This document shows, one piece after another, positions 41,934 through 50,533 of a stretch of DNA of 64,000 nucleotides. The position numbers were made by a program, and so were the translations under genes. The notes under the pieces are model-generated. The model did not search any database. It saw only the letters and a list, made by a program, of their open reading frames with translations, and was not told the DNA's origin. Position 1 is the stretch's first letter. Each line of letters opens with the position of its first letter. Source of the stretch: Mycolicibacterium wolinskyi (GTDB taxonomy: Bacteria; Actinomycetota; Actinomycetes; Mycobacteriales; Mycobacteriaceae); the NCBI RefSeq assembly GCF_002101965.1, contig NZ_LQQA01000030.1, forward strand, positions 248,001-312,000, read 5' to 3'.

Positions 41934-42539
41934 ATGGCTCGTTACACCGGCCCCGCGACCCGCAAGTCGCGTCGTCTCGGCGTCGACCTGGTCGGCGGAG
42001 ATCAGTCGTTCGAGAAGCGCCCCTACCCGCCCGGCCAGCACGGCCGCGCGCGGATCAAGGAGAGCGAATACCGCCAGCAGCTTCAGGAGAAGCAGAAGGC
42101 GCGTTTCAGCTACGGCGTGATGGAAAAGCAGTTCCGCCGCTACTACGAGGAAGCAGTGCGTCAGCCCGGCAAGACCGGTGACAACCTGCTGCGCATCCTC
42201 GAGAGCCGGCTGGACAACGTCGTGTACCGCGCAGGCCTGGCCCGCACCCGCCGCATGGCGCGTCAGCTGGTCAGCCACGGCCACTTCCTGGTCAACGGCG
42301 TGAAGGTCGACATCCCCAGCTACCGGGTGTCGCAGTACGACATCATCGACATCAAGGACAAGTCGCTCAACACCCTGCCGTTCGAGGTTGCCCGGCAGAC
42401 CGCGGGTGAGCGCCCGATCCCGTCCTGGCTGCAGGTCGTCGGCGAGCGTCAGCGCGTCCTCGTCCACCAGCTGCCCGAGCGTGCGCAGATCGACGTGCCG
42501 CTGACCGAGCAGCTCATCGTCGAGCTCTACTCGAAGTAG
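41934..42539 (+). CDS. rpsD: 30S ribosomal protein S4
   Basis: A 201-residue S4 with the N-terminal MARYTGPATRKSRRLGVDL and the S4 RNA-binding domain ESRLDNVVYRAGLARTRRMARQLVSHGHFLVNG. A primary 16S assembly protein. This form lacks the N-terminal zinc cysteines. Confidence 0.98.
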   Translation: MARYTGPATRKSRRLGVDLVGGDQSFEKRPYPPGQHGRARIKESEYRQQLQEKQKARFSYGVMEKQFRRYYEEAVRQPGKTGDNLLRILESRLDNVVYRAGLARTRRMARQLVSHGHFLVNGVKVDIPSYRVSQYDIIDIKDKSLNTLPFEVARQTAGERPIPSWLQVVGERQRVLVHQLPERAQIDVPLTEQLIVELYSK

Positions 42540-42550
42540 TAGGGCTGGCT

Positions 42551-42576
42551 CCTGTGTGGCCGACCGGCCACACAGG
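42551..42576 (+). other. Strong hairpin between rpsD and rpoA
   Basis: CCTGTGTGGCC-GACC-GGCCACACAGG is a perfect 11-bp stem with a four-base loop in the 86-base gap between rpsD and rpoA. It has no following T tract, so it could be a processing site, partial attenuator or mRNA-stabilising element that sets rpoA levels apart from ribosomal proteins. Confidence 0.6.
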
Positions 42577-42625
42577 CAACTGACCGGCATCAAATAGCGG
42601 GTGCCGAGAAGGAGATAGAAACACC

Positions 42626-43678
42626 ATGCTGATCTCTCAGCGACCCACACTGTCCGAGGAGAGCGTCGCCGAAAACCGCTCCAAGTTCGTCATCGAACCC
42701 CTGGAGCCCGGCTTCGGTTACACCCTCGGCAACTCGCTTCGGCGCACGCTGCTGTCGTCCATCCCGGGCGCGGCCGTCACCAGCATCCGCATCGACGGTG
42801 TGCTGCACGAGTTCACCACCGTCCCCGGGGTGAAGGAAGACGTCACCGACATCATCCTGAACCTCAAGGGCCTGGTCGTGTCCTCGGAGGAGGACGAGCC
42901 GGTCACCATGTACCTGCGCAAGCAGGGCCCGGGTGCGGTCACCGCCGGTGACATCGTGCCGCCGGCCGGTGTGACGGTGCACAACCCCGACATGCACATC
43001 GCCACCCTGAACGACAAGGGCAAGCTTGAGGTCGAGCTCGTCGTCGAGCGCGGCCGCGGCTACGTCCCCGCCGTGCAGAACAAGGCCTCGGGCGCCGAGA
43101 TCGGCCGTATCCCGGTCGACTCGATCTACAGCCCGGTGCTGAAGGTGACCTACAAGGTCGAGGCCACCCGTGTCGAGCAGCGCACCGACTTCGACAAGCT
43201 GATCCTCGACGTCGAGACCAAGAACTCGATCAGCCCGCGTGACGCCCTGGCGTCGGCAGGCAAGACCCTGGTCGAACTGTTCGGTCTCGCACGCGAACTC
43301 AACGTCGAGGCCGAGGGCATCGAGATCGGGCCGTCGCCGGCCGAGGCCGATCACATCGCCAGCTTCGCGCTGCCGATCGACGACCTGGACCTGACCGTCC
43401 GCTCGTACAACTGCCTCAAGCGCGAGGGTGTGCACACGGTGGGCGAGCTCGTCGCCCGCACGGAGTCCGACCTGCTGGACATCCGTAACTTCGGCCAGAA
43501 GTCCATCGACGAGGTCAAGATCAAGCTGCACCAGCTGGGTCTCTCGCTCAAGGACAGCCCGGCCACGTTCGATCCGTCCGAGGTCGCCGGTTACGACGCC
43601 GCAACCGGAACCTGGACCAGCGATGCCGGCTACGACCTGGACGACAACCAGGACTACGCCGAAACCGAACAGCTCTAA
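42626..43678 (+). CDS. rpoA: RNA polymerase alpha subunit
   Basis: A 350-residue alpha subunit. N-terminal dimerisation domain with GYTLGNSLRRTLLSSIPGAA and a C-terminal domain (about 250-320) with LPIDDLDLTVRSYNCLKREGVHTVGELVARTESDLLDIRNFGQKSIDEVK, which binds UP elements and activators. A short acidic tail follows. GAAGGAG lies upstream of the ATG. Confidence 0.99.
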   Translation: MLISQRPTLSEESVAENRSKFVIEPLEPGFGYTLGNSLRRTLLSSIPGAAVTSIRIDGVLHEFTTVPGVKEDVTDIILNLKGLVVSSEEDEPVTMYLRKQGPGAVTAGDIVPPAGVTVHNPDMHIATLNDKGKLEVELVVERGRGYVPAVQNKASGAEIGRIPVDSIYSPVLKVTYKVEATRVEQRTDFDKLILDVETKNSISPRDALASAGKTLVELFGLARELNVEAEGIEIGPSPAEADHIASFALPIDDLDLTVRSYNCLKREGVHTVGELVARTESDLLDIRNFGQKSIDEVKIKLHQLGLSLKDSPATFDPSEVAGYDAATGTWTSDAGYDLDDNQDYAETEQL

Positions 43679-43736
43679 CGAAACCGTCCCGGTCCTACCT
43701 GATACGGGGGCCGGCCCCATTTAGGAGATAGTCGCA

Positions 43737-44285
43737 ATGCCCAAGCCCACCAAGGGTCCTCGCCTCGGCGGGTCGTCCTCGCACCAGAAGGCGCTGCTGG
43801 CCAACCTGGCCACGTCGCTGTTCGAGCACGGCCGCATCAAGACGACCGAGCCGAAGGCACGGGCGCTGCGTCCGTACGCCGAGAAGCTGATCACCCACGC
43901 CAAGAAGGGGCAGCTGCACAACCGGCGCGAGGTCATGAAGAAGATCCGCGACAAGGATGTGGTGCACACCCTGTTCGCCGAGATCGGTCCGTTCTTCGCT
44001 GACCGCAACGGTGGCTACACCCGCATCATCAAGGTCGAGAACCGCAAGGGCGACAACGCCCCCATGGCCGTCATCGAGCTGGTGCGGGAGAAGACCGTGA
44101 CCTCCGAGGCCGACCGTGCTCGCCGCGCGGCCGCTTCGCAGGCCAAGGCTGAGGCTCCTGCAGAGGAGACTCCTGCCGAGGACAAGGTCGAGGAGACCAC
44201 CGAGGCTCCGGCCGAGACCGAGGAGACCACCGAGGCTCCGGCCGACGAGGCCACCGAGGCTGAAGCCAAGGATGACGCCAAGTAG
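43737..44285 (+). CDS. rplQ: 50S ribosomal protein L17 with acidic C-terminal extension
   Basis: The first 120 residues are a standard L17 (MPKPTKGPRLGGSSSHQKALLANLATSL, then RNGGYTRIIKVENRKGDNAPMAVIELV). Total length is 182 residues, about 60 longer than the E. coli protein. The extension is low-complexity, rich in Glu, Ala, Thr and Pro, with the repeat EETTEAPA occurring twice. Similar acidic tails occur in other mycobacterial L17 proteins; function unknown. Confidence 0.97.
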   Translation: MPKPTKGPRLGGSSSHQKALLANLATSLFEHGRIKTTEPKARALRPYAEKLITHAKKGQLHNRREVMKKIRDKDVVHTLFAEIGPFFADRNGGYTRIIKVENRKGDNAPMAVIELVREKTVTSEADRARRAAASQAKAEAPAEETPAEDKVEETTEAPAETEETTEAPADEATEAEAKDDAK

Positions 44286-44302
44286 TCCTCAGGACACTCG
44301 CG

Positions 44303-44336
44303 ACATGCCCGCCATCGATTCCGGTGGCGGGCATGT
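44303..44336 (+). terminator. 12-bp perfect hairpin spanning the truA start codon
   Basis: Arms 44303-44314 (ACATGCCCGCCA) and 44325-44336 (TGGCGGGCATGT) are exact reverse complements with a 10-base loop, followed by TCGTCTTCGG. It begins 18 bases after the rplQ stop, a typical terminator position, but the only plausible truA start (ATG 44305) is inside the left arm. It may act as a partial terminator and as translational control of truA. Confidence 0.6.
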
Positions 44337-45165
44337 TCGTCTTCGGCTCGACATCGCCTATGACGGCACCGAATTCGCCGGGTGGGCGGTGCAGGCCGGT
44401 CAGCGCACCGTCGCCGGGGTAATCGATGAGGCGTTGACGACGGTGTTCCGCACGCCCGTCGTGACCCGGACCGCGGGCCGGACCGACACGGGCGTGCACG
44501 CGACCGGCCAGGTCGCCCACGTCGATGTACCGGTCGACGCGCTGGCCCATGCCTATCCGCGCACGACGCGGCCGGGCGACTCCGAGTTTCTCCCACTGGT
44601 TCGCCGGCTCGCCCGGTTCCTGCCCGCCGACGTGCGCGTGCGCGAGATCACGCGCGCGCCTGCGGGTTTCGACGCCCGATTCTCAGCGCTCCGCCGGCAC
44701 TATGTCTACCGGCTGTGCACCGCGCCGTATGGCGTCGAGCCGCAGGAGGCCCGGTTCGTGACGCCGTGGTCGCGGCCGCTGGATGTCGAGGCCATGACGG
44801 CGGCATCGCAGGAGTTGGTGGGGCTGCACGATTTCGCCGCGTTCTGCCGCTATCGCGCCGGTGCGACGACGATCCGGGATCTGCAACGGCTCGAATGGGT
44901 CCGCGACGGCCACTACATCACCGCCTACGTCACCGCCGATGCGTTCTGCTGGAACATGGTCCGCTCATTGGTCGGTGCGCTGCTCAAGGTGGGCGAGGGT
45001 CGTCGTGAAACCGACTGGACCGCAACGCTTCTCAGTACTTCAGGCCGGTCCAGTGATTTCGCGGCCGCGCCTGCTCGCGGTCTGACGCTCGTGCGGGTCG
45101 ACTACCCGCCTGACGATCAGATGGCCAGCCGGACCGCCGTCACTCGGGATCTGCGCACGCTCTGA
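44305..45165 (+). CDS. truA: tRNA pseudouridine(38-40) synthase
   Basis: A 286-residue TruA. The catalytic aspartate is in TRTAGRTDTGVHATGQVAH, and the substrate-binding region is FDARFSALRRHYVYRL. It modifies positions 38-40 of the tRNA anticodon arm. ATG 44305 is the only start upstream of the conserved RLRLDIAYDGTEFAGW; it lies inside a strong hairpin. The gene ends convergent with a cutinase gene, separated by a bidirectional terminator. Confidence 0.95.
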   Translation: MPAIDSGGGHVRLRLDIAYDGTEFAGWAVQAGQRTVAGVIDEALTTVFRTPVVTRTAGRTDTGVHATGQVAHVDVPVDALAHAYPRTTRPGDSEFLPLVRRLARFLPADVRVREITRAPAGFDARFSALRRHYVYRLCTAPYGVEPQEARFVTPWSRPLDVEAMTAASQELVGLHDFAAFCRYRAGATTIRDLQRLEWVRDGHYITAYVTADAFCWNMVRSLVGALLKVGEGRRETDWTATLLSTSGRSSDFAAAPARGLTLVRVDYPPDDQMASRTAVTRDLRTL

Positions 45166-45175
45166 CCCCGCCGAG

Positions 45176-45223
45176 ACTACGGTTTTTGATGAGATTCGGC
45201 CGAAAAGCGTCATAAACCGTAGT
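45176..45223. terminator. Bidirectional terminator between truA and cutinase gene
   Basis: ACTACGGTTTTTGATG (45176-45191) pairs with CGTCATAAACCGTAGT (45208-45223), 14 of 16 positions, with a 16-base loop. Arms contain T-runs on one strand and A-runs on the other, suited to terminate both convergent genes. Confidence 0.7.
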
Positions 45224-45239
45224 TTCGCGGCGCTCGCCG

Positions 45240-45953
45240 CTACAACCGGCCCGCCACGAAGTCCGCGGCCTGGTTGACCATCCCGCCGTCGATGTAGGCG
45301 CCCGCAAGGTGATCGGGCCAGTTGTTGCGCCACGTGTTCGGATCGGCCGGGTTGCAGATCGGGTCGGCACCGTGGCACAACTCGATGGTGCGGTCGCTGT
45401 AGAGCGGGCTGAAATTGGTGATAGGGCCGACCCAGGCCGCGCCGTTCCCGAACAACGCGATGGCGGCGATATGGGTGTCGGCACCCGCGGGCAGCGGGGT
45501 CTTGAAGCCGAACGCCGTGATCGGGACGGCCAGCACGACGTCGGCGACCGCGGCGCCCAACGAGTACCCACCGACGACCAGCCGGGTGTCCGGGCAGTTG
45601 TCCATCATGTACCGGATGTGCTGGCTCATGTCGTTGGCGCCGATGTCGATCTCGGTGTCGGCCGGGTACTTCACGGCATAGACGCCGATGTTCTTGTCGA
45701 CCTTGGAGCGCAGCGCGTTGACGAACGCGTTGCCGAGGGTGCCCACACCGGCCGGCTCGGTGCGCCCGCGGGCGAACACCACCTCGACCTCGGGACACGG
45801 TGCCGCTTCGGCTACGGGCAGAGCGGCGGGCGCGACGGCGGAAACCACCGGTGCGACGGCCGCGGCGGCCAGCACGGTGGCCGCCGCACACAGCCATCGG
45901 CGAAGCCGTCCGGTCCGCCGCTTTTCCCCGGAGTTGACGGAATGTTCGACCAC
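45240..45953 (-). CDS. Secreted cutinase-family serine esterase (1)
   Basis: A 237-residue exported alpha/beta hydrolase of the mycobacterial Culp family. A signal peptide ends around residue 50 (VAEAAPCPEVE). The triad is visible: Ser131 in GGYSLGAA, Asp197 in CHGADPIC and His215 in WPDHLAGAY, with paired cysteines. Likely acts on cell-wall-associated esters or lipids. It corresponds by position to M. tuberculosis cut3/cut4 beside truA. Confidence 0.88.
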   Translation of the reverse strand: MVEHSVNSGEKRRTGRLRRWLCAAATVLAAAAVAPVVSAVAPAALPVAEAAPCPEVEVVFARGRTEPAGVGTLGNAFVNALRSKVDKNIGVYAVKYPADTEIDIGANDMSQHIRYMMDNCPDTRLVVGGYSLGAAVADVVLAVPITAFGFKTPLPAGADTHIAAIALFGNGAAWVGPITNFSPLYSDRTIELCHGADPICNPADPNTWRNNWPDHLAGAYIDGGMVNQAADFVAGRL

Positions 45954-46006
45954 CTAAGCGATCGTAGCGGAGGAAATTGACGACGTAGCCGATCACGTCG
46001 TGCGAA

Positions 46007-46678
46007 TTACAGTAATCCCGCCACGAAACTCGCTGCCTGATCGGCCGGCCCCTCGTATGCGCGGTGTGCCGGAACACTGTCTCCGTTGGTGCAGACGGGA
46101 TCGTTGGCATTGCACAGATCGATCGCGCGCGAGCCGTACACCGGGCTTGCGGTCAGCGGCAGGCCGAGCTTTGCCGACGGGTTGCCGAACACCGCGACGG
46201 CGGCGACGTGCTCGGGCACGTTGGGCGGCAGCGGTGAGTTGAAGCCGACCGCCGGGAACGGGACGGCGGCGATCACGTCGATCACCGCGGCGCCCTGTGA
46301 GTAGCCGCTGAGCACCAGCCTGGTCGCCGGGCAGTTGTTCACCATCCATTGGATGTGGGCGCTGGCGTCGTTCGCGCCGTTGGCCGCGGCCAGGAAGTCG
46401 TAGCTCGCCGGGTAGTTCACCGCGTAGGCGCCCACCGAGCGGCCGCCGACCTTGTTGCGCAGTGAGTTGACGAAGGCGTTGCCGATCCGGCCGAGCCCGG
46501 GTGCTTCGTCCGTGCCGCGGGCGAAAACGACCTCGACATCGGGGCAGTCAGCGGCGGAGGCCACGCCGAGGCTGCCGTTCGGTACCGGCCCGGCTACCGG
46601 GAGGAGGAGTGCCGTGGCCGCGGTCAGCACGGCGGACGCTACGAGAAGGGTGTAACGGCGAACAAGATCAAAAGTCAC
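46007..46678 (-). CDS. Secreted cutinase-family serine esterase (2)
   Basis: A 223-residue Culp-family protein starting at GTG 46678. Signal peptide through about residue 42 (GVASAADCPDVEVVFARG). Triad: Ser in LSGYSQGAAV, Asp in CNANDPVC, His in SVPAHRAYEG. Paralog of the flanking cutinase genes, each monocistronic-looking with 25-55 bp gaps. Confidence 0.87.
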   Translation of the reverse strand: MTFDLVRRYTLLVASAVLTAATALLLPVAGPVPNGSLGVASAADCPDVEVVFARGTDEAPGLGRIGNAFVNSLRNKVGGRSVGAYAVNYPASYDFLAAANGANDASAHIQWMVNNCPATRLVLSGYSQGAAVIDVIAAVPFPAVGFNSPLPPNVPEHVAAVAVFGNPSAKLGLPLTASPVYGSRAIDLCNANDPVCTNGDSVPAHRAYEGPADQAASFVAGLL

Positions 46679-46703
46679 ACCAAATGTTAGCCGGTCTTGC
46701 TGA

Positions 46704-47384
46704 CTACACCAGTCCGGCGATGAAACCCGCGGCCTGGGGGATGAAGGCCGAGCTCTCATAGTGGGTGTGCGCGAACGGGTTGCGCCCATCGGAGCAGATG
46801 GGATCACCGTCGCTGCACATGTCGATCGCGCGCCCGCCGAATCGGCTGGACGTCACAGGGATACCGAACTTGGCCGAAGGATTGCCGAACACCGCGACCG
46901 CGGCGATGTTGTTCGACAGGTTGCCCGGCAGCGGGGGAGCCGAACCGATGTCGCCGACCCGGTTGCCCAGCGGCGGGATCCCCAGCAGCATGTCCACGAC
47001 GGCGGCTCCCTGCGAGTAGCCACCCAGCACGATGCGGGTCGACGGGCAACTCTCGGCCATCGCGGCGATGTGGTTGGTCGCGTCGGTGGCGCCGTCGGCG
47101 GCGGCCATGAAGTCGTAGGTCGCCGGGTAGTTCACGGCGTACGTGCTCACCGTGCGACCGCCGACCTGACCCCGCAGCGCATCGGCCAACGCCTGGCCGA
47201 CACGGCCGACGCCGGCGGGCTCACTGGTGCCGCGGGCGAACACCACCTCGATGTCGGGGCACGGTTCGGCGCTGGCGACCGGCGCTGGAATCGCGGCCAG
47301 GGCGGCACCGGCGCACAGAACTGCTGAGGCGATCGCGGCCACCCGGGCCGGCATCCGGAGGAAAGTCACGATCGCAATATTCAC
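46704..47384 (-). CDS. Secreted cutinase-family serine esterase (3)
   Basis: A 226-residue Culp-family protein. Signal peptide to about residue 39 (APVASAEPCPDIEVVFARG). Triad: Ser in LGGYSQGAAV, Asp in CSDGDPICSDG, His in FAHTHYESS. GTG 47384 is the longest start; GTG 47369 (VTFLRMPARV) aligns with the start of paralog 2 and may be the true one. Third copy in the tandem array. Confidence 0.86.
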   Translation of the reverse strand: MNIAIVTFLRMPARVAAIASAVLCAGAALAAIPAPVASAEPCPDIEVVFARGTSEPAGVGRVGQALADALRGQVGGRTVSTYAVNYPATYDFMAAADGATDATNHIAAMAESCPSTRIVLGGYSQGAAVVDMLLGIPPLGNRVGDIGSAPPLPGNLSNNIAAVAVFGNPSAKFGIPVTSSRFGGRAIDMCSDGDPICSDGRNPFAHTHYESSAFIPQAAGFIAGLV

Positions 47385-47393
47385 ACAAAATGC

Positions 47394-48446
47394 TTAGCCA
47401 CGGCTAATCGTTTGCTCGCCCGTCACATTCTGCGCCGGATTATCGGGCCAGCACGCCTCGTACACGGCCGAGGTTCGCTCGGCCTTCTGCTCACTGCGAT
47501 CACCCTGACGCGCGAGTGCGAGCCCGGCGAGCACCACCACACCGCCGAGCGCCTGGATCGGGGTGATGGCCTCGCCCAACATGATCCACGCGATCAGCAC
47601 CGCGAACATCACCTCGGACAGGCCGACCAGGGACGCGAACCTCGGCTTGAGTCGCGAGATGCTCAGGATGCCGAGCGTGTAGGCGATCGCGGTGGGGATG
47701 AGTCCGAGTGCGATGACCGGCACGAGCCACGACGTCGTGAAGCCCGCGATGTCCACGGAGTTGGTGGTGAAGGCCAGCGGCATCACGCCGGTGAAGCCGA
47801 GCAGCGCCACGCCGGTCGTTCCGATGATCAGGCCGCCGGTGGCCAGGCTGATCGGGTTGAGGCCCGCGCCGTCGGTGCTCGCCTGGTTGGACATCATGAA
47901 GTAGCAGGCCGCGCAGATCGCGGCGGCCAGGCCCCACGTGACTCCGACGACGTTGATGTGGGCACCGCTGAACACGTCGAGCACCAACATGATCCCGGCG
48001 ACCGCCAGTGCGACACCGGCGAATGTCATCGCGCTGGGGCGCCGGCGCGTCGTGGCCCACAGCCAGCCGACGACGAGGATCGGCGCGGTGTATTCGAGCA
48101 GCAGCGCGACGCCGACCGACAGATGCGAGACGGCGTTGTAGTAGCACAGCTGGGCGCCCGCGATGGGGATGAGACCGTACGCGACGACGGTCTTGGCGTG
48201 CCGCGCGACTTCACGGATCCAGCCGGGGCGCACGATGGTCGCGAACACGGCCATCGCGACGGCGCCGCCCGCGAGCCGGGCGGTCACCGCCGCCGTCGGG
48301 CTCCAGCCGGCCTCCATCAACGCCTTGGCGAACGGTCCCGAGGACCCGAACGCCAGCGCTGAGCTGACGGCAAGCAGCAGCCCGAGCCGAAAATGGTTGT
48401 CGGCGGACGTCCGGTTGAGCTTGGCCGGCCCGGTCGCTGTGGCCAT
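47394..48446 (-). CDS. EamA/DMT-family transporter
   Basis: A 350-residue ten-helix transporter with two EamA repeats (AVSSALAFGSSGPFAKALMEAGWSP; VLIAWIMLGEAITPIQALGGVVVLAGL). The C-terminal 35 residues are polar. It is divergent from the CGNR zinc-finger gene, which is its likely regulator. Metabolite or drug export is probable; substrate unknown. Confidence 0.86.
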   Translation of the reverse strand: MATATGPAKLNRTSADNHFRLGLLLAVSSALAFGSSGPFAKALMEAGWSPTAAVTARLAGGAVAMAVFATIVRPGWIREVARHAKTVVAYGLIPIAGAQLCYYNAVSHLSVGVALLLEYTAPILVVGWLWATTRRRPSAMTFAGVALAVAGIMLVLDVFSGAHINVVGVTWGLAAAICAACYFMMSNQASTDGAGLNPISLATGGLIIGTTGVALLGFTGVMPLAFTTNSVDIAGFTTSWLVPVIALGLIPTAIAYTLGILSISRLKPRFASLVGLSEVMFAVLIAWIMLGEAITPIQALGGVVVLAGLALARQGDRSEQKAERTSAVYEACWPDNPAQNVTGEQTISRG

Positions 48447-48489
48447 CGATGCACCTCCCCGAGGATGTAATGAGTAAAATCAATTTTGG

Positions 48490-48519
48490 TCATGACGCTA
48501 CGACGGAAGGGGGTCATGA
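48490..48519. promoter_or_regulatory. Inverted repeat in the EamA/CGNR divergent promoter
   Basis: TCATGAC (48490-48496) and GTCATGA (48513-48519) are exact inverted arms, the right one overlapping the CGNR start codon. An AT-rich palindrome AAAATCAATTTT lies just to the left, near the EamA promoter. Candidate operator for the CGNR protein. Confidence 0.45.
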
Positions 48520-49076
48520 GTCAAATGCTTTTTACTTATGACACGGAGCTCACACTCCGGGCCGCCGCCGTGCTGGTCAACAGTGATCGGGTGGACGGCG
48601 ACCAACTCGCCGACCTGGCGGCGCTCGACGCCTACCTGGATCACTTCGGCTGGACGGGCCGCCGGGACCGCGACGCTGCCGAGCTGAGTGCCGTGCAGGG
48701 GCTTCGTGTGCGGCTCGGGGAGATCTGGGGCGCGGCGGAGGACGAGGAGGCCGCCGTCGCCTTGGTGAACGGCCTCCTCGGCGACACCAAGGCCTCGCCG
48801 TGGTTGACGCGACACCCCGAGATGCCGGACTGGCATCTGCACCTGGCTTCGGCCGACGACCCGCTGTGGCAGCGGATGGGTGCCGAGATGGCGATGGCGC
48901 TGGCCGACCTGATCCGCGGTGGTGAGCTGCGGCGGCTCAAGATCTGCGCGGCCCCCGACTGCGAAGCCGTGCTGACCGATCTGTCCCGCAACCGGTCACG
49001 CATGTTCTGCGATACCGGCAACTGCGGCAACCGCCAACACGTCGCGGCGTACCGGCAGCGCCAGCGCGAGGAATAA
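48516..49076 (+). CDS. CGNR zinc-finger transcriptional regulator
   Basis: A 186-residue regulator of the ABATE/CGNR family. The N-terminal stress-sensing ABATE-like part is followed by a C-terminal zinc finger with C-x4-C (CAAPDC) and CDTGNCGNRQHVAAYRQRQ. ATG 48516 follows GGAAGGGGG. Divergent from the EamA transporter gene, which it probably controls. Confidence 0.88.
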   Translation: MSQMLFTYDTELTLRAAAVLVNSDRVDGDQLADLAALDAYLDHFGWTGRRDRDAAELSAVQGLRVRLGEIWGAAEDEEAAVALVNGLLGDTKASPWLTRHPEMPDWHLHLASADDPLWQRMGAEMAMALADLIRGGELRRLKICAAPDCEAVLTDLSRNRSRMFCDTGNCGNRQHVAAYRQRQREE

Positions 49077-49126
49077 CTGTCCGAAGGCCGTCCCGGTACG
49101 GGTTAGGGTTTTGCCCGGGGGACTTC

Positions 49127-50533
49127 ATGGCACGGCAACCGGCAACCCGGCTCCAGCTCAGTGGGCATCGATTTCTGTTGCGGCGCATGGCGCATGCGTT
49201 GGTGCGCGGTGACGCCAGCATGCTCCACGATCCACTACGGGCACAAGCAATCGCGTTCACGGCGGGCGGTGTGCTGGCCGTCGTGGCGATCACCGCGTGC
49301 GCGGTCTTGGCGCTCGTGCGCCCGGGCGGTGAACTCGCCGATGCGCCGATTCTGTTGGCGCGCAATTCAGGTGCGCTCTATGTGCGTATCGGTGACACGA
49401 TTCATCCCGTGCCGAACCTCGCCTCGGCCCGCCTGGTCGCGGGGGCAGCGGCCGATCCGGTGCCGGTGAGTGATGATGCACTCGCGCGGGCGCGCCGCGG
49501 GCCACAGGTCGGCATACCGGGAGCGCCGACGCAGATCGGCAGTCCGCTGAGTATCGACGAATCGGCGTGGGCGGTATGCGATATCGCCGAGCCGGTGTCC
49601 ACCACACTGGTCGTCGGCGCGTTGTCAGACCGCGTCGCGCCGTTGCGCCATGGTCAAGCACTGCTGGTCGCGCCGCGCGGCGAACCGGCCGCGACGACGT
49701 ATCTGCTGTTCGACGGCTGGCGGGCCGCAGTCGACCTACGGGATCTGGCCGTCACGCGTGCGCTCCGGCTGGACGGCCTCGAACCAACCGGTGTTTCGCG
49801 CGCGCTGTTGGACAGTGTGCCCGAGGCGCCGGCGATCCGGACGCCTGCCATCGCGGGTGCGGGCCTGCCGGGCCCGGCAGCATTACGTGGTGTCGAGGTC
49901 GGCAGCGTCGTGCGGGTCACACGCGCCGGCGACACCGACGAGTTCTACGTGGTGCTCGCCGACGGGGTGCAGCGGATCGGCAGGGTCGCCGCCGACCTCA
50001 TCCGGTTCACCGTGGCACAGCCCGCCGCCGAGCCTCCGGTGGTTTCCGCGCAGGCCATCGCGCGCGTGCCCGTCGTCGAAGACCTTGACGTGGCGAGGGT
50101 TCCGCAGTGGGTCGACGCGCACGCGCGTCCCGTGCTGTGCGCGGGATGGGATCCCCGCCAACCCTCCACCGAAACAAACACCACGCTGTACGCGGGGGAC
50201 TCACTGCCGGAAACCGGATTGCGGCTTGCGCAGGCCGATGAAGCCGGGCCTGCCATCGACCGGGTCGACATCCCCGCGGGGCGCAGTGCGCTGGTGCGGG
50301 CCACCGGCATCGACGGCGGCATCGGCGTAGCCGGACCGCGCTACCTCCTCAACGATCTCGGCGTCCTGTTCGGCATCCACGATGACGCTGCCGCAGAGCA
50401 TCTCGGCTTGACCGGCCCTGCCGTGCCCGCGCCGTGGCCCATGCTTGCGATGCTCCCGCGTGGGCCGGAGCTGAGCCGCGACGCGGCGTCAGTCGCGCAC
50501 GACGGGCCGACTTCGCGGGGTTGGGGCTCGTAA
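49127..50533 (+). CDS. eccB4: ESX-4 type VII secretion protein EccB4
   Basis: A 468-residue EccB. It has a short cytoplasmic N-terminus (MARQPATRLQLSGHRFLLRRMAHALVRGD), one membrane helix at about 45-65 and a large periplasmic domain with repeated segments and two cysteines. It is part of the ESX-4 inner-membrane core. Convergent with mycP4; the two reading frames overlap by 45 bases at their 3' ends. Confidence 0.93.
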   Translation: MARQPATRLQLSGHRFLLRRMAHALVRGDASMLHDPLRAQAIAFTAGGVLAVVAITACAVLALVRPGGELADAPILLARNSGALYVRIGDTIHPVPNLASARLVAGAAADPVPVSDDALARARRGPQVGIPGAPTQIGSPLSIDESAWAVCDIAEPVSTTLVVGALSDRVAPLRHGQALLVAPRGEPAATTYLLFDGWRAAVDLRDLAVTRALRLDGLEPTGVSRALLDSVPEAPAIRTPAIAGAGLPGPAALRGVEVGSVVRVTRAGDTDEFYVVLADGVQRIGRVAADLIRFTVAQPAAEPPVVSAQAIARVPVVEDLDVARVPQWVDAHARPVLCAGWDPRQPSTETNTTLYAGDSLPETGLRLAQADEAGPAIDRVDIPAGRSALVRATGIDGGIGVAGPRYLLNDLGVLFGIHDDAAAEHLGLTGPAVPAPWPMLAMLPRGPELSRDAASVAHDGPTSRGWGS

